In this document: piece after piece, positions 17,096 to 26,021 of the stretch
Layout: each line of letters opens with the position of its first letter
Numbering within the stretch: the first letter of the stretch is position 1
Assembly (NCBI GenBank): GCA_012837965.1
Contig: DUQF01000022.1
Location: 34,153 to 98,152 of the forward strand
Length of the DNA stretch: 64,000 nt
Source of the DNA: Clostridiales bacterium
Lineage (GTDB): Bacteria; Bacillota; Clostridia; Christensenellales; Aristaeellaceae
Direction: 5' to 3'
Position numbers and translations under genes: made by a program
Notes under the pieces: generated by a model
Seen by the model: only the letters and a program-made list of their open reading frames with translations
The model's database searches: none
What the model was told of the DNA's origin: nothing

Positions 17096-18829
17096 TCAAT
17101 TGGTCTTTTGCCTCAGATTCTTGATCATTACCGCAGCAAAACAAAGCACAGCTGTCACAAGAGCTAATGTATGTATAACAGAAATCCAACAATCTCCCGT
17201 TTTGGGAACTTCAACCTGGATAGTGTGGATATACTCCTTGACCGGTATGCCTTCAACCAAATAATCCACTCGGGCGCTTAACTTGCCATTAATGGCCACT
17301 GTTGACACATGAATGGCCAATTTTTTATGGTCGCTTTGAAGCGAACAGTCCACCTGACCTAAGGGCCGAATTGTGTAGATAAGGTTCTCTACTTCTTTTG
17401 ATAGCTTACAGTTCTTAAACCGCACAATTCCGTCAGCATCGTTGCTCGACGTTGCAACCCATTTTCTGTTAGAATCGAACAATCCAAAGGCATATGTGCC
17501 CGCCCGTAACAGCTTACCTTCTGCTATAACCCTGAACGAAATCGGCACTTCAACCGTCGGATAAGTCGTATTCGTGGGGGTTGAGATGGGTTCAGTCGTT
17601 GGCGTCCCGATAGACGTTGTGGTGAAAACAGGTGTCGGAGTGGTTGTTGGTTTGGTTGTAGATGTTGCTGTCTGTTCTGCTGTTGGAGAAATGGTCGGTT
17701 CCGCAGCAGGCTTATTAGTAGGCTTTTGGGTTGGTTCTACAGTAGGTTTCTCGGTAGGCTCAGGTGTAGGCTCCACGGTAGGCTTGGGTGTAGGTTCTGC
17801 GGTGGGCTCGGCAGTTGGCTCTACGGTGGGGTCCTCGGTGGGTTCGGCTGTAAAATCAGGCGTGGGCTCAGCGGTAGGATCGGGCGTGGGCTCCGCAGTG
17901 GGTTCAGTTGTATGATCAGGTGTGGGTTCGGGCGTAGGCTCTCCAGTTGGTTCGGTTGTTGGATCGGATACGGGTTCCATATAATTGGTCACCAACACAT
18001 TCAAGGTATTGTTAACTCTCAGGGTTGCGGAAGGCAGATTAAACTGTAAACCCTCTCCTTGTATTTCTTTTCCTCTGTCCATACATGTCCATGTGGTTTT
18101 GGCAACTGTAGTTTCTGCCGGAAGTACTTCTTTTAAGGTGTATTGAATGTTATTAGCATTCATATCTTCAATTGGCACCCGCCATGACACTTCCCCTTTG
18201 CTAATTGTTTTTTGCATATCATATAACAAATGCCCGTTCCCAAACAGTTGAAAGGTGACTTCAGGAATATTCGAAGGCTCCTCAGTACTGTTGACCTCTC
18301 GCCAATTTATGTTTGTTGTAATGGTTCTGAGCGGTTGCTTATATTGATTGTAGAATGTTAATGAATCTCCTTTGATAATACTCACTTCATGGCTTAAATT
18401 ACCGAATTCATCGCTCGTAATACGAAATTTTATCTGTCGTTCCTTTGCATCAAAACCGATATCGTTCAACACATTCACGCCCGGTTGATAAACGTCCACC
18501 TCGGCTTTTTGATACAGCCGATAAACATATTCGCCCGACTGATTAAAAAAGACAGACAAATCTACAGAAGCAACAAAACCAATACCGGAGTTTGGATTAT
18601 AATTGAGCTTCTGTTTGGAAGTTTGGGGCTGTGGAGCACCCGGCGTTAACGCCTCCATACAAATATAAAAACTCACTTGGCAAGGCAATTGAGTACCATC
18701 GTATACGGATACCCCAACTGTTACCCATCCCTCGTGAGTCCGCCACTGAGCAAATGACAAAGGCATCATAATCAAAAACAAGCACAACAAGATAGCTGTA
18801 ATCGTACAAACAGGCCGCCTACATTTCAT
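17096..18829 (-). CDS. Sortase-anchored surface protein with Pro/Thr/Glu repeats
   Basis: 577 residues. Signal peptide MKCRRPVCTITAILLCLFL..., then two pilin-like beta domains (about residues 28-280) resembling FctA/Spy0128 or Cna-B modules. A linker rich in PTxEPT repeats fills about residues 285-418, followed by another beta domain. The C-terminus has VPKTG (about 541-545), a hydrophobic segment and a basic tail KNLRQKTN: a sortase sorting signal of the VPxTG type. The start at 18829 is preferred over an ATG 15 bases upstream because GGAG is well placed before it. No sortase gene is in the window. Adhesin or pilin-like function is inferred. Confidence 0.8.
   Translation of the reverse strand: MKCRRPVCTITAILLCLFLIMMPLSFAQWRTHEGWVTVGVSVYDGTQLPCQVSFYICMEALTPGAPQPQTSKQKLNYNPNSGIGFVASVDLSVFFNQSGEYVYRLYQKAEVDVYQPGVNVLNDIGFDAKERQIKFRITSDEFGNLSHEVSIIKGDSLTFYNQYKQPLRTITTNINWREVNSTEEPSNIPEVTFQLFGNGHLLYDMQKTISKGEVSWRVPIEDMNANNIQYTLKEVLPAETTVAKTTWTCMDRGKEIQGEGLQFNLPSATLRVNNTLNVLVTNYMEPVSDPTTEPTGEPTPEPTPDHTTEPTAEPTPDPTAEPTPDFTAEPTEDPTVEPTAEPTAEPTPKPTVEPTPEPTEKPTVEPTQKPTNKPAAEPTISPTAEQTATSTTKPTTTPTPVFTTTSIGTPTTEPISTPTNTTYPTVEVPISFRVIAEGKLLRAGTYAFGLFDSNRKWVATSSNDADGIVRFKNCKLSKEVENLIYTIRPLGQVDCSLQSDHKKLAIHVSTVAINGKLSARVDYLVEGIPVKEYIHTIQVEVPKTGDCWISVIHTLALVTAVLCFAAVMIKNLRQKTN
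17575..17975 (-). repeat. In-frame Pro-Thr-Glu coding repeats
   Basis: About 400 bases of short degenerate repeats encoding PTxEPT-like units inside the surface-protein gene. Units are mostly 12 bases or multiples of it, so copy number could change by slippage without breaking the frame. The peptide is a stiff cell-wall spanning stalk of a common type. Confidence 0.8.
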
Positions 18830-18904
18830 GAACAGGTTCTCCATTCCTTAAAGATAGATATCTTGAAACACCCTTCAAAAGTGTTCCACTTTGTTGCCGG
18901 GAGC

Positions 18905-18933
18905 ATGATAGCAGAATCTGAAACAATTCTCAA
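18905..18933 (-). promoter_or_regulatory. Promoter of the surface-protein gene
   Basis: Minus strand TTGAGA (18933-18928), 17 bases, TATCAT (18910-18905). It gives a leader of about 70 bases before the ATG at 18829. Confidence 0.6.
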
Positions 18934-18986
18934 GCCTTCACTTTTTTAACCCATAGCGTAATATACAGAACAGAACAAATATAAAT

Positions 18987-19049
18987 GGACCTCTAAAAAC
19001 CATGAATACCATTTACTGATTCAGGAAAAAGCAGGTTTTTAGAGGTTCC
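18987..19049. repeat. Inverted repeat with 15-16 base arms
   Basis: GGACCTCTAAAAACC at 18987-19001 is matched by GGTTTTTAGAGGTTCC at 19034-19049, with one extra base in the right arm and a 32-base loop. It lies downstream of the 19083-19559 gene and upstream of the surface-protein promoter. It may end the transcript of the former, though no good T-run follows; a trace of a mobile element is another reading. The rest of 18845-19082 holds nothing else I can name. Confidence 0.5.
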
Positions 19050-19082
19050 AATAAACTAGTATTTACAATCTAAAGTAAGCTG

Positions 19083-19559
19083 TCAATTCAAACTGTCCAT
19101 GTTTTGATACTCAACCACATTCCTGTCGCTTGTAACAACCGTCAGGCTGTCGCCCTCTTTCCAATCAGGGGCGGGAATGTTGGCGTCGAAGTAGTAGAGG
19201 CGGTCGTCCTCTTCCTCGGCCATGTCGCCAACGTTTATCAGGAAAGAACGGTAAGAAACGCCTTTTCGCTGGGAGATGCCCTCCGTCCAGCGCTTAAACC
19301 GGCCCGTGGTGGCAATGCCTCTGCCGGTGGCGGCGTTTTGTACAAAGCGCAAGTAACGGGCAACGGGGCCAACATATAAATCCCAGAAAAGCACAAGCAA
19401 ACCAAAAAAAACAATGCTGGAAGCGATGGTCAGCCACTCCAAGCGAATAAACAGCGAATAAATTAATAAGCCAAGCGGCACGATAAGCGCCGAGCCGGAT
19501 AATAGCATCCGCTTTTTTTTCTGCTGTGAAAGCGCAATAACATGTTCTTGTATATACAT
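19083..19559 (-). CDS. Small membrane protein of unknown function
   Basis: 158 residues with two adjacent hydrophobic segments (about residues 18-37 and 41-62), a cytoplasmic start and a soluble C-terminal part of about 90 residues with a beta-rich look (WKEGDSLTVVTSDRNVVEYQ). The topology, two helices followed by an OB-like tail, recalls small NfeD-like or DUF-type proteins, but I recognise no family with confidence. GGAGG precedes the ATG. It is transcribed divergently from secA from its own promoter. Confidence 0.65.
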   Translation of the reverse strand: MYIQEHVIALSQQKKKRMLLSGSALIVPLGLLIYSLFIRLEWLTIASSIVFFGLLVLFWDLYVGPVARYLRFVQNAATGRGIATTGRFKRWTEGISQRKGVSYRSFLINVGDMAEEEDDRLYYFDANIPAPDWKEGDSLTVVTSDRNVVEYQNMDSLN

Positions 19560-19575
19560 AGCTACCTCCGAAAAA

Positions 19576-19604
19576 ATGATAGCCTGTTTTCCTCAAAAAG
19601 TAAA
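19576..19604 (-). promoter_or_regulatory. Candidate promoter of the 19083-19559 gene
   Basis: Minus strand TTTACT (19604-19599), 17 bases, TATCAT (19581-19576), about 17 bases before the start codon. Confidence 0.45.
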
Positions 19605-19621
19605 GGTAAAAGCGGCAGAGA

Positions 19622-19651
19622 TTGCCCTTTTTCTAAAGGGCATGGTATAAT
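19622..19651 (+). promoter_or_regulatory. secA promoter with internal inverted repeat
   Basis: TTGCCC at 19622-19627 and TATAAT at 19646-19651 are 18 bases apart. A perfect inverted repeat TGCCCTTT-TTCT-AAAGGGCA (19623-19642) fills the spacer, where a repressor would block polymerase. Downstream, TTGGCG-TTA-CGCCAA (19658-19672) forms a hairpin ending at the ribosome site AAAGGAG, which could limit translation. Confidence 0.55.
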
Positions 19652-19683
19652 TTATCTTGGCGTTACGCCAAAAGGAGAAAACA

Positions 19684-22416
19684 ATGTCAAAAACACGAAC
19701 GAAAAAAACAGGCGGCTCCAAGGGGCTGTTTGGCAATATTAAAAACCTGCTTTTTCAAGACAAGGCTTTACGGCCCCTTGAAAAGATAGCCGATTCTATT
19801 GAAAGCTTAGAGGATAGCTACAAAATGCTGTCCGACAAAGAGCTGCAAAATAAGACGGGGGAATTTAAGGAACGCCTTCAAAATGGCGAAACGCTGGACG
19901 ACCTGCTGCTCGAAGCCTTTGCGACCGTGCGGGAAGCCGCCTGGCGCACCCTGGGTCTTAGGCCCTTTAGGGTGCAGCTGATGGGCGGCGTGGCGCTGCA
20001 TCAAGGCCGTATCGCCGAAATGAAAACGGGCGAGGGAAAAACCCTGACTGCCTGCCTTCCCGCTTACTTAAACGCCTTAACAGGCAAGGGCGTGCATATC
20101 GTTACCGTAAACGACTACCTGGCCTCCTTCCAGGGGGAAGATATGGGCAAGCTGTTCCGTTTCTTGGGCCTCTCGGTGGGCGTCATCATTCACGACCTGG
20201 ACAATAACCAGCGGCGTGAAGCCTACGCCGCCGACATTACCTACGGCACCAACAATGAAATGGGCTTTGACTACCTGAGGGACAATATGGTCATCCGCCA
20301 GGAGGAGCTTGTGCAGCGGGGGCATGCCTTCGCCATCGTGGACGAGGTGGACTCTATCCTGATTGACGAGGCCAGAACGCCCCTGATTATTTCCGGCCAG
20401 GGCGAAAAGGCCAACGAATTGTATACCGATGCCGACCGCTTTGTGGGCAGGCTCAGGCGGGACGAAGACTACACCGTGGAAGAAAAGGAAAGGTCCGTCC
20501 TTCTAACTGAGCAAGGAACGGCCAAAGCCGAAAGCGCCTTCAAGGTGGAAAATCTTGCCGATATCGCCAATAATGAGTTGAACCACCACATCCACCAGGC
20601 CTTAAAAGCCCATGCCCTAATGAAGCGGGACATTGACTATGTGGTGCAAAACGGCGAAGTGGTCATTGTAGACGAGTTTACCGGCCGCCTGATGATTGGC
20701 CGCCGCTATTCCGATGGCCTGCACCAGGCAATTGAAGCCAAAGAGCGGGTCAAGGTGGCAAGAGAATCTAAAACCCTTGCCACCATTACCTTCCAAAACT
20801 ATTTCCGCATGTACTCTAAGCTGTCGGGCATGACGGGCACGGCCAAAACCGAAGAAACCGAGTTTCAGGGCATTTACGGGCTGGATGTTGTGCAAATCCC
20901 CACCAATATGCCCATGATTAGGAACGACCTAAACGACCAGGTCTACCGCACACAGGAAGGCAAGTATCGGGCAGTGGTGGAGGAGATTATCCGACGCAAC
21001 AAGACGGGCCAGCCCCTTTTGGTAGGTACCATTTCGGTGGAAGTGAGCGAAATACTCAGCCGCATGCTGGATATGCGGGGCGTCCGCCATCAGGTGCTAA
21101 ACGCCAAGCACCACGCAAGGGAGGCCAGCATCGTGGCCCAGGCGGGTAAACTGAACCAGGTGACCATCGCCACCAACATGGCAGGCCGCGGAACGGACAT
21201 TCTCTTGGGCGGTAACCCCGATTACTTGGCCCGTATTACCATGCAAAATGAGGACTATGACGGTGCCCTCATTGAAGCGGCTACCGCCAAAAATGAGACC
21301 ACCGACGAAGAAGTGTTAAAAGCGCGGGCGTATTATTTAAGCCTTATGGAAGAATATCACAAGCAAACCGACAGGGAACACGAACAAGTGGTTGCCGTTG
21401 GCGGACTGCATGTTATCGGCACCGAGCGCCACGAGTCACGGCGCATCGACAACCAGCTGCGTGGCCGCGCCGGCCGCCAGGGCGACCCCGGCTCCTCCCA
21501 GTTTTTCATCTCCATGGAAGACGACCTCATGCGCCTGTTTGGTGGTGAGCGCATGCAAGCGATGGCAGGCCGCCTTGGCATGGACGATTCAGAGCCGCTG
21601 GCCGCAGGCTTACTCACCAAGCAAATTGAAAACGCCCAAAAGCGCATCGAAAGTCGTAACTACGAAATCCGTAAAAACGTGCTAAAGTATGATGACGTGA
21701 TGAACCAGCAGCGTGAAATTATCTACGGCGAAAGAAAGCAGGTGCTGCACGGCGAAAATATGCGGGATACTATCGTCACAATGGGCGATAAGCTGATTGA
21801 TGAAGCCGTTTTGCGCTTCTGCGCCGGTGAAAACGTCGATTGGGACTTAAAAGGCCTTGCCGCCTATGTGGAGCGCCTTAGCGTGCCTGCGGGCGCCATT
21901 GCCGTAAACAAGGACGCCATAGCCGCCTTTGACCAGGCGGGCTTTACCGAGTTCCTCAAAAAAGAAGCGGCCAAGTTCTACGACAGGCGGGAGGCCGAGA
22001 TTTTCAAGGCCGGCATCGACATGCGGGAGCTTGAGCGGACGGTGCTCCTGCGCTCAGTGGATTTAAGGTGGATGGACCATATCGACGCTATGGACCAGCT
22101 GCGGGATGGCATCGGCCTTCGAGCCTACGCTCAGCGGGACCCTGTGCACGAATACCAGATGGAATCCTACGATATGTTTGACGAAATGGTGCGCCTGATT
22201 CAGGAAGACACCATCCGTATGCTGTGCCAGGCCCGCATCAGCGCCCCGCAAGAAAGGCGGCGGGTGGCCCAGATTACTTCGACCAGGGGCGCTGCCGAAC
22301 CCGTACAGGAAAAGGCGCATCAGCCTGTCAGGGTGGGCAAGAAAATCGGCCGCAATGACCCCTGTCCCTGCGGCAGCGGCAAAAAGTATAAGCACTGCTG
22401 CGGCAAGAACGCATAA
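19684..22416 (+). CDS. secA: Preprotein translocase ATPase SecA
   Basis: 910 residues. ATP motor of the Sec pathway at the inner face of the membrane. Walker A MKTGEGKT (residues 113-120), [15 protein letters not shown] (Walker B/DEAD-like), the second RecA-like domain with [11 protein letters not shown], and a C-terminal zinc/SecB-type tail [13 protein letters not shown]. All motifs are intact. The ATG at 19684 has AAAGGAG 6 bases before it; an in-frame ATG 27 bases upstream has none. It is first of a plus-strand operon with prfB, a common Firmicutes pairing. Confidence 0.97.
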   Translation: MSKTRTKKTGGSKGLFGNIKNLLFQDKALRPLEKIADSIESLEDSYKMLSDKELQNKTGEFKERLQNGETLDDLLLEAFATVREAAWRTLGLRPFRVQLMGGVALHQGRIAEMKTGEGKTLTACLPAYLNALTGKGVHIVTVNDYLASFQGEDMGKLFRFLGLSVGVIIHDLDNNQRREAYAADITYGTNNEMGFDYLRDNMVIRQEELVQRGHAFAIVDEVDSILIDEARTPLIISGQGEKANELYTDADRFVGRLRRDEDYTVEEKERSVLLTEQGTAKAESAFKVENLADIANNELNHHIHQALKAHALMKRDIDYVVQNGEVVIVDEFTGRLMIGRRYSDGLHQAIEAKERVKVARESKTLATITFQNYFRMYSKLSGMTGTAKTEETEFQGIYGLDVVQIPTNMPMIRNDLNDQVYRTQEGKYRAVVEEIIRRNKTGQPLLVGTISVEVSEILSRMLDMRGVRHQVLNAKHHAREASIVAQAGKLNQVTIATNMAGRGTDILLGGNPDYLARITMQNEDYDGALIEAATAKNETTDEEVLKARAYYLSLMEEYHKQTDREHEQVVAVGGLHVIGTERHESRRIDNQLRGRAGRQGDPGSSQFFISMEDDLMRLFGGERMQAMAGRLGMDDSEPLAAGLLTKQIENAQKRIESRNYEIRKNVLKYDDVMNQQREIIYGERKQVLHGENMRDTIVTMGDKLIDEAVLRFCAGENVDWDLKGLAAYVERLSVPAGAIAVNKDAIAAFDQAGFTEFLKKEAAKFYDRREAEIFKAGIDMRELERTVLLRSVDLRWMDHIDAMDQLRDGIGLRAYAQRDPVHEYQMESYDMFDEMVRLIQEDTIRMLCQARISAPQERRRVAQITSTRGAAEPVQEKAHQPVRVGKKIGRNDPCPCGSGKKYKHCCGKNA

Positions 22417-22427
22417 GAGAGGATAGG

Positions 22428-23225
22428 ATGAATAGGAAAATTGTAGCCATCGGCGGCGGAGAAAATGGCCGAATGACTGATGAAGGCAGCCGCCTTCCCT
22501 ATGAAACGGCGCCGATGGATGAAGAGATCATCCGTTTAACGGGCGAAAAACAGCCGAATTTTCTGATGCTTGCCCATGCCTCGCCCCTTGAAAGACAACA
22601 AGGCTATTTTGAAACAATGCGGGATATTTATGGCGGGCGGTACGGATGTAATTGCCGTATCCTCAAGAGTGACGAACTCACCGATCAACAAAAGGTTCAT
22701 GAATTGCTTGATTGGGCGGACATTATCTATGAGGGCGGCGGCAACACCCTGGATATGATTGCTTTGTGGAAGGAAACGGGCTTTAATAAAGCGCTCCAAA
22801 ACGCTTGGGAGCAAGGCAAGGTCATGTGCGGCCTATCCGCAGGGGCGAACTGCTGGTTTGAGAGCTGTTCAACGGCTTCTCTTAAAAAGTTCGGCGACGA
22901 CCAACCCCTGACTATCATGGACTGCCTGGGCTTTTTGCAAGGCATGTTTGTGCCGCATTGCGACGAAAAAGGCAGGCAGGAAGATGTTAAAGAGCAACTG
23001 AAAGGAAAGGACATCGTCGCCATCCAAATGAGCAACTGCGCCGCTCTTGAAGTGATTGATGATACCTACCGGGTGCTTGTGAGTGACGCAAGCTATCATG
23101 GTATTGAAGCCTATGGGCTTCGCACCTTCTGGCGGAATGGCCAGTATATTGTGGAACGGCTGCCAATTCAAACAGACTATCGCCCCCTTGACGAGCTGTA
23201 TGATGTAACCCAACCTTTGAATTAA
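22428..23225 (+). CDS. Peptidase E-like protein (family S51)
   Basis: 265 residues with a class I glutamine-amidotransferase-like fold. The nucleophile elbow GLSAGANCWF (Ser about residue 139) and the preceding YEGGGNTLDMI are hallmarks of family S51 (alpha-aspartyl dipeptidase; cyanophycinase relatives). The domain is of the Bacillus YgaJ-like kind; the true substrate is unknown. GAGAGG precedes the ATG; 11 bases separate it from secA and 12 from prfB, so it is an insertion into the usual secA-prfB pair. Cytoplasmic, no signal peptide. Confidence 0.8.
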   Translation: MNRKIVAIGGGENGRMTDEGSRLPYETAPMDEEIIRLTGEKQPNFLMLAHASPLERQQGYFETMRDIYGGRYGCNCRILKSDELTDQQKVHELLDWADIIYEGGGNTLDMIALWKETGFNKALQNAWEQGKVMCGLSAGANCWFESCSTASLKKFGDDQPLTIMDCLGFLQGMFVPHCDEKGRQEDVKEQLKGKDIVAIQMSNCAALEVIDDTYRVLVSDASYHGIEAYGLRTFWRNGQYIVERLPIQTDYRPLDELYDVTQPLN

Positions 23226-23237
23226 AATGGAGAACAT

Positions 23238-24338
23238 ATGATCGTTATTTTAGAACAATGTAAAGACGGCTTGAAAGAGCAACGGGAAATACTCAAAGAA
23301 ACGGGCGAAGGCATGCACCTTGACCTTGTGGAAAAGGAGCTGACAGAGCTTAAAGAAGAAATGAGCTTTCCCGGCTTTTGGGACGATTTAAAAAGGTCTA
23401 CCGAAGTCAATCGCCGCATTGCCCAGTTGCAAGGCAAAATCGACCACTACAACGATTTGCAAACCATGTGCGACGATATCGAAGCCTTAATTGAGCTGGC
23501 AGATGAATTAGGCGACCAGGAATCTTGCGACGAAGCCGTGCGTATGTTAAGTGAGCTTGAGGCAAAGGTGTCCGAGCTTTCCATTGAAACGCTGATGCAG
23601 GGCGATTATGACGATGCCGATGTGATTTTGTCGCTGCACGCCGGCGCCGGCGGCACCGAGGCTCAGGACTGGACGCAGATGCTCTACCGCATGTATACCA
23701 GGTACGCCGAGCGCAAAGGCTTTAAGGTCAAGCTGCTTGACTTTCTGGACGGGGACGAAGCTGGCATCAAGTCGGTTTCCTTTGAAGTGAGCGGCGAAAA
23801 CGCCTATGGCTACCTGCGCTCCGAGCGTGGGGTGCATCGCCTTGTTCGCATCAGCCCCTTTGATTCAAACGCCCGCCGTCATACCTCCTTTTCATCGGTG
23901 GACGTGGCCCCGGTTTTGGAAAATGAAGGGGACATCACCATCGACATGGAAGAAGTCAGGGTGGACACCTACCGCTCATCGGGCGCAGGCGGCCAGCACG
24001 TGAACATGACGGATTCCGCTGTGCGCATGACGCATATGCCTACGGGCATCGTGGTTTCCTGCCAGAATGAGCGCAGCCAAATTCAAAACCGTGAAACTTG
24101 CTTAAAAATGTTAAGGGCAAGGCTGCTTGAGGTGCGTGAGCGTGAGCGGGAAGAACAGATGGCGGATATTAAGGGCGAGATGAAAAAGATTGAATGGGGC
24201 AGCCAGATTAGGTCCTATGTGTTCCAGCCCTATACCATGGTGAAGGACCACCGTACGGGCGAAGAAAGCGGCAATATCGACGATGTAATGGACGGCAACT
24301 TGGATAGCTTTATTCTTTCGTACCTGAAAATGCAATGA
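23238..24338 (+). CDS. prfB: Peptide chain release factor 2
   Basis: 366 residues. Recognises UGA/UAA stop codons and triggers peptide release. SPF tripeptide at 206-208 (stop decoding) and GGQ at 251-253 (peptidyl-tRNA hydrolysis). The gene reads straight through without the programmed +1 frameshift that many bacteria use near codon 25; the N-terminal helices are in one frame. GGAGAA precedes the ATG. The next gene starts in its stop (ATGA). Confidence 0.96.
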   Translation: MIVILEQCKDGLKEQREILKETGEGMHLDLVEKELTELKEEMSFPGFWDDLKRSTEVNRRIAQLQGKIDHYNDLQTMCDDIEALIELADELGDQESCDEAVRMLSELEAKVSELSIETLMQGDYDDADVILSLHAGAGGTEAQDWTQMLYRMYTRYAERKGFKVKLLDFLDGDEAGIKSVSFEVSGENAYGYLRSERGVHRLVRISPFDSNARRHTSFSSVDVAPVLENEGDITIDMEEVRVDTYRSSGAGGQHVNMTDSAVRMTHMPTGIVVSCQNERSQIQNRETCLKMLRARLLEVREREREEQMADIKGEMKKIEWGSQIRSYVFQPYTMVKDHRTGEESGNIDDVMDGNLDSFILSYLKMQ

Positions 24339-24982
24339 TAAAGCGCCTATCTTTGGCGGGCTTAAGCGGCCTTTGCTGCTTGATGATGCTTTTTGGCCTG
24401 ATGTCGCTACTTGCGACAAATGAGGGCCTGCTTGGGCGGGGCTTCCTTAGATTTGGGGCTTCGCCTTTGATTGAACGGGAAGCCTACCCCGAGGTTGCCA
24501 GAGACCTGTCCCGGTATTTATCGGGCAAGAGCGATACGCTTTCGTCGAGCAACTTAAAGTATAGCCAAAGAGAAACCCTGCATTTGCAGGACGTGAAAGG
24601 GCTTGTGAAGGCGGGGCGAGCGCTGCTGTGTGGCGGGATTTTACTGACGCTTGGCCTTTTTGTTTCGCTTTTTCGGGCAAGTGACCGGCAGGTCATTGCC
24701 AAAAGCCTGTTAATAGGAGCGGGGACTTTTATGGCCTTGCTTTTACTATTAGGGGCGGTAGGATTGATAGGTGGTTTTGAAAGGCTGTTTACCACTTTTC
24801 ATCAGGTATTTTTCACAAACGACCTGTGGCTGCTTGACCCCGGGCAGGATATTGTTATCGGTCTGATGCCCTTTGCCTTTTTTATGTGGGCAAGCAAAGT
24901 AGGCCTCGGTCTCTATTTCGTGTGGTTCGTGGCTTCCATGAGCCTTGCGTATATTTTATTTAGGAAATCGTATGGAAAATAG
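24335..24982 (+). CDS. DUF1461 (TIGR01906) integral membrane protein
   Basis: 215 residues with four hydrophobic segments at about 8-28, 92-112, 125-147 and 184-208. The segment FTNDLWLLDPGQDIVIGLMP is the signature of this family, which in Lactobacillales includes membrane proteins linked to lipoprotein or wall processing. Function is not firmly known. The ATG overlaps the prfB stop, and its end overlaps tsaD by 11 bases, so the three are co-translated. Confidence 0.8.
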   Translation: MIKRLSLAGLSGLCCLMMLFGLMSLLATNEGLLGRGFLRFGASPLIEREAYPEVARDLSRYLSGKSDTLSSSNLKYSQRETLHLQDVKGLVKAGRALLCGGILLTLGLFVSLFRASDRQVIAKSLLIGAGTFMALLLLLGAVGLIGGFERLFTTFHQVFFTNDLWLLDPGQDIVIGLMPFAFFMWASKVGLGLYFVWFVASMSLAYILFRKSYGK

Positions 24983-26021
24983 TACCAAAAACAAGCCCGT
25001 TTTGGTGCTGGGCATTGAAACCAGCTGCGATGAAACGGCGGCGGCTGTTGTAGAAAACGGCAGAGTTATCCGCTCCAATATTGTTTACTCCCAAATTCCG
25101 CTGCACGAAGTGTACGGCGGCGTAGTGCCTGAAATTGCAGGCAGGGCGCATGTGGAAAAAATTGATTTGGTCGTGAAGCAAGCCCTTCAAAAAGCGGACT
25201 GCACTTTGCACGACCTAAATGCCGTTGCCGTCACCCACGGCCCGGGATTGGTCGGGGCGCTGCTTGTGGGCGTTTCCTATGCTAAAGCGCTGGCTCTGTC
25301 GCTAAGTTGCCCTCTTATTGGCGTCAACCACATTGAGGGGCATATTTACGCTAACTATTTAAGCTATCCCGACCTAAACCCGCCTTTTTTGTGCCTGGTC
25401 GCAAGCGGTGGGCACAGCCATATTTTTTCGGTGGACGAAGCGGGTGACTACACCCTTATCGGTTGCACCCAGGATGACGCTGCCGGCGAAGCCTTTGATA
25501 AGGCCGCCCGGATTTTGCAGCTCCCATACCCCGGCGGGCCGAGGCTGGACAAATTAGCTGATGAAGGCGACCCTGACGCCTTGTCGCTGCCCCGTCCCAA
25601 ACTGCAGGGCCGCTATGACTACAGCTTTTCCGGCTTAAAGACGGCGTTTATTAACGCCATACACCATAAAGAGCAAAAAAATGAGCCCTACAAAAGGGCG
25701 GATATGGCGGCTTCCTTCCGCAAGGCGGTGGTGGAGATGTTGGTGGAAAAAACCATGCTGGCGGCTGACGATTTCAAAACTAAAAAGGTACTGCTCGCCG
25801 GCGGCGTCGCTGCCAACTCCCTTTTGCGAAAGCGCCTGCGGGAGGAATGCTCAAAGCGGGGGATAGCGTTTTACCTGCCTGACCTATCGTTATGCGGCGA
25901 CAATGCCGCCATGATCGCTGCGGCAGGCTATCAGGGCTTCATCAAGGGCGAGCGTGCGCCTCTCAGCTTGAACGCCCAACCTGCGCTTAGGGTCCGGTGT
26001 ATTCCGAGCGATGCGACTTGA
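24972..26021 (+). CDS. tsaD: tRNA N6-adenosine threonylcarbamoyltransferase TsaD
   Basis: 349 residues. Transfers threonylcarbamoyl to A37 of ANN-decoding tRNAs with TsaB/TsaE. The ASKHA start LGIETSCDETA, the metal-binding HIEGH (residues 120-124) and the GGVAAN nucleotide loop are intact. The ATG at 24972 has AGGAAA upstream. The 3' end overlaps the convergent phosphoesterase gene by 35 bases, so there is no room for a terminator between them. Confidence 0.96.
   Translation: MENSTKNKPVLVLGIETSCDETAAAVVENGRVIRSNIVYSQIPLHEVYGGVVPEIAGRAHVEKIDLVVKQALQKADCTLHDLNAVAVTHGPGLVGALLVGVSYAKALALSLSCPLIGVNHIEGHIYANYLSYPDLNPPFLCLVASGGHSHIFSVDEAGDYTLIGCTQDDAAGEAFDKAARILQLPYPGGPRLDKLADEGDPDALSLPRPKLQGRYDYSFSGLKTAFINAIHHKEQKNEPYKRADMAASFRKAVVEMLVEKTMLAADDFKTKKVLLAGGVAANSLLRKRLREECSKRGIAFYLPDLSLCGDNAAMIAAAGYQGFIKGERAPLSLNAQPALRVRCIPSDAT

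Noticed and set aside
17575..17975. Repeats resembling a CRISPR or minisatellite array
   Set aside because: Units are short, degenerate and in frame, encoding PTxEPT; there are no unique spacers and no cas genes.
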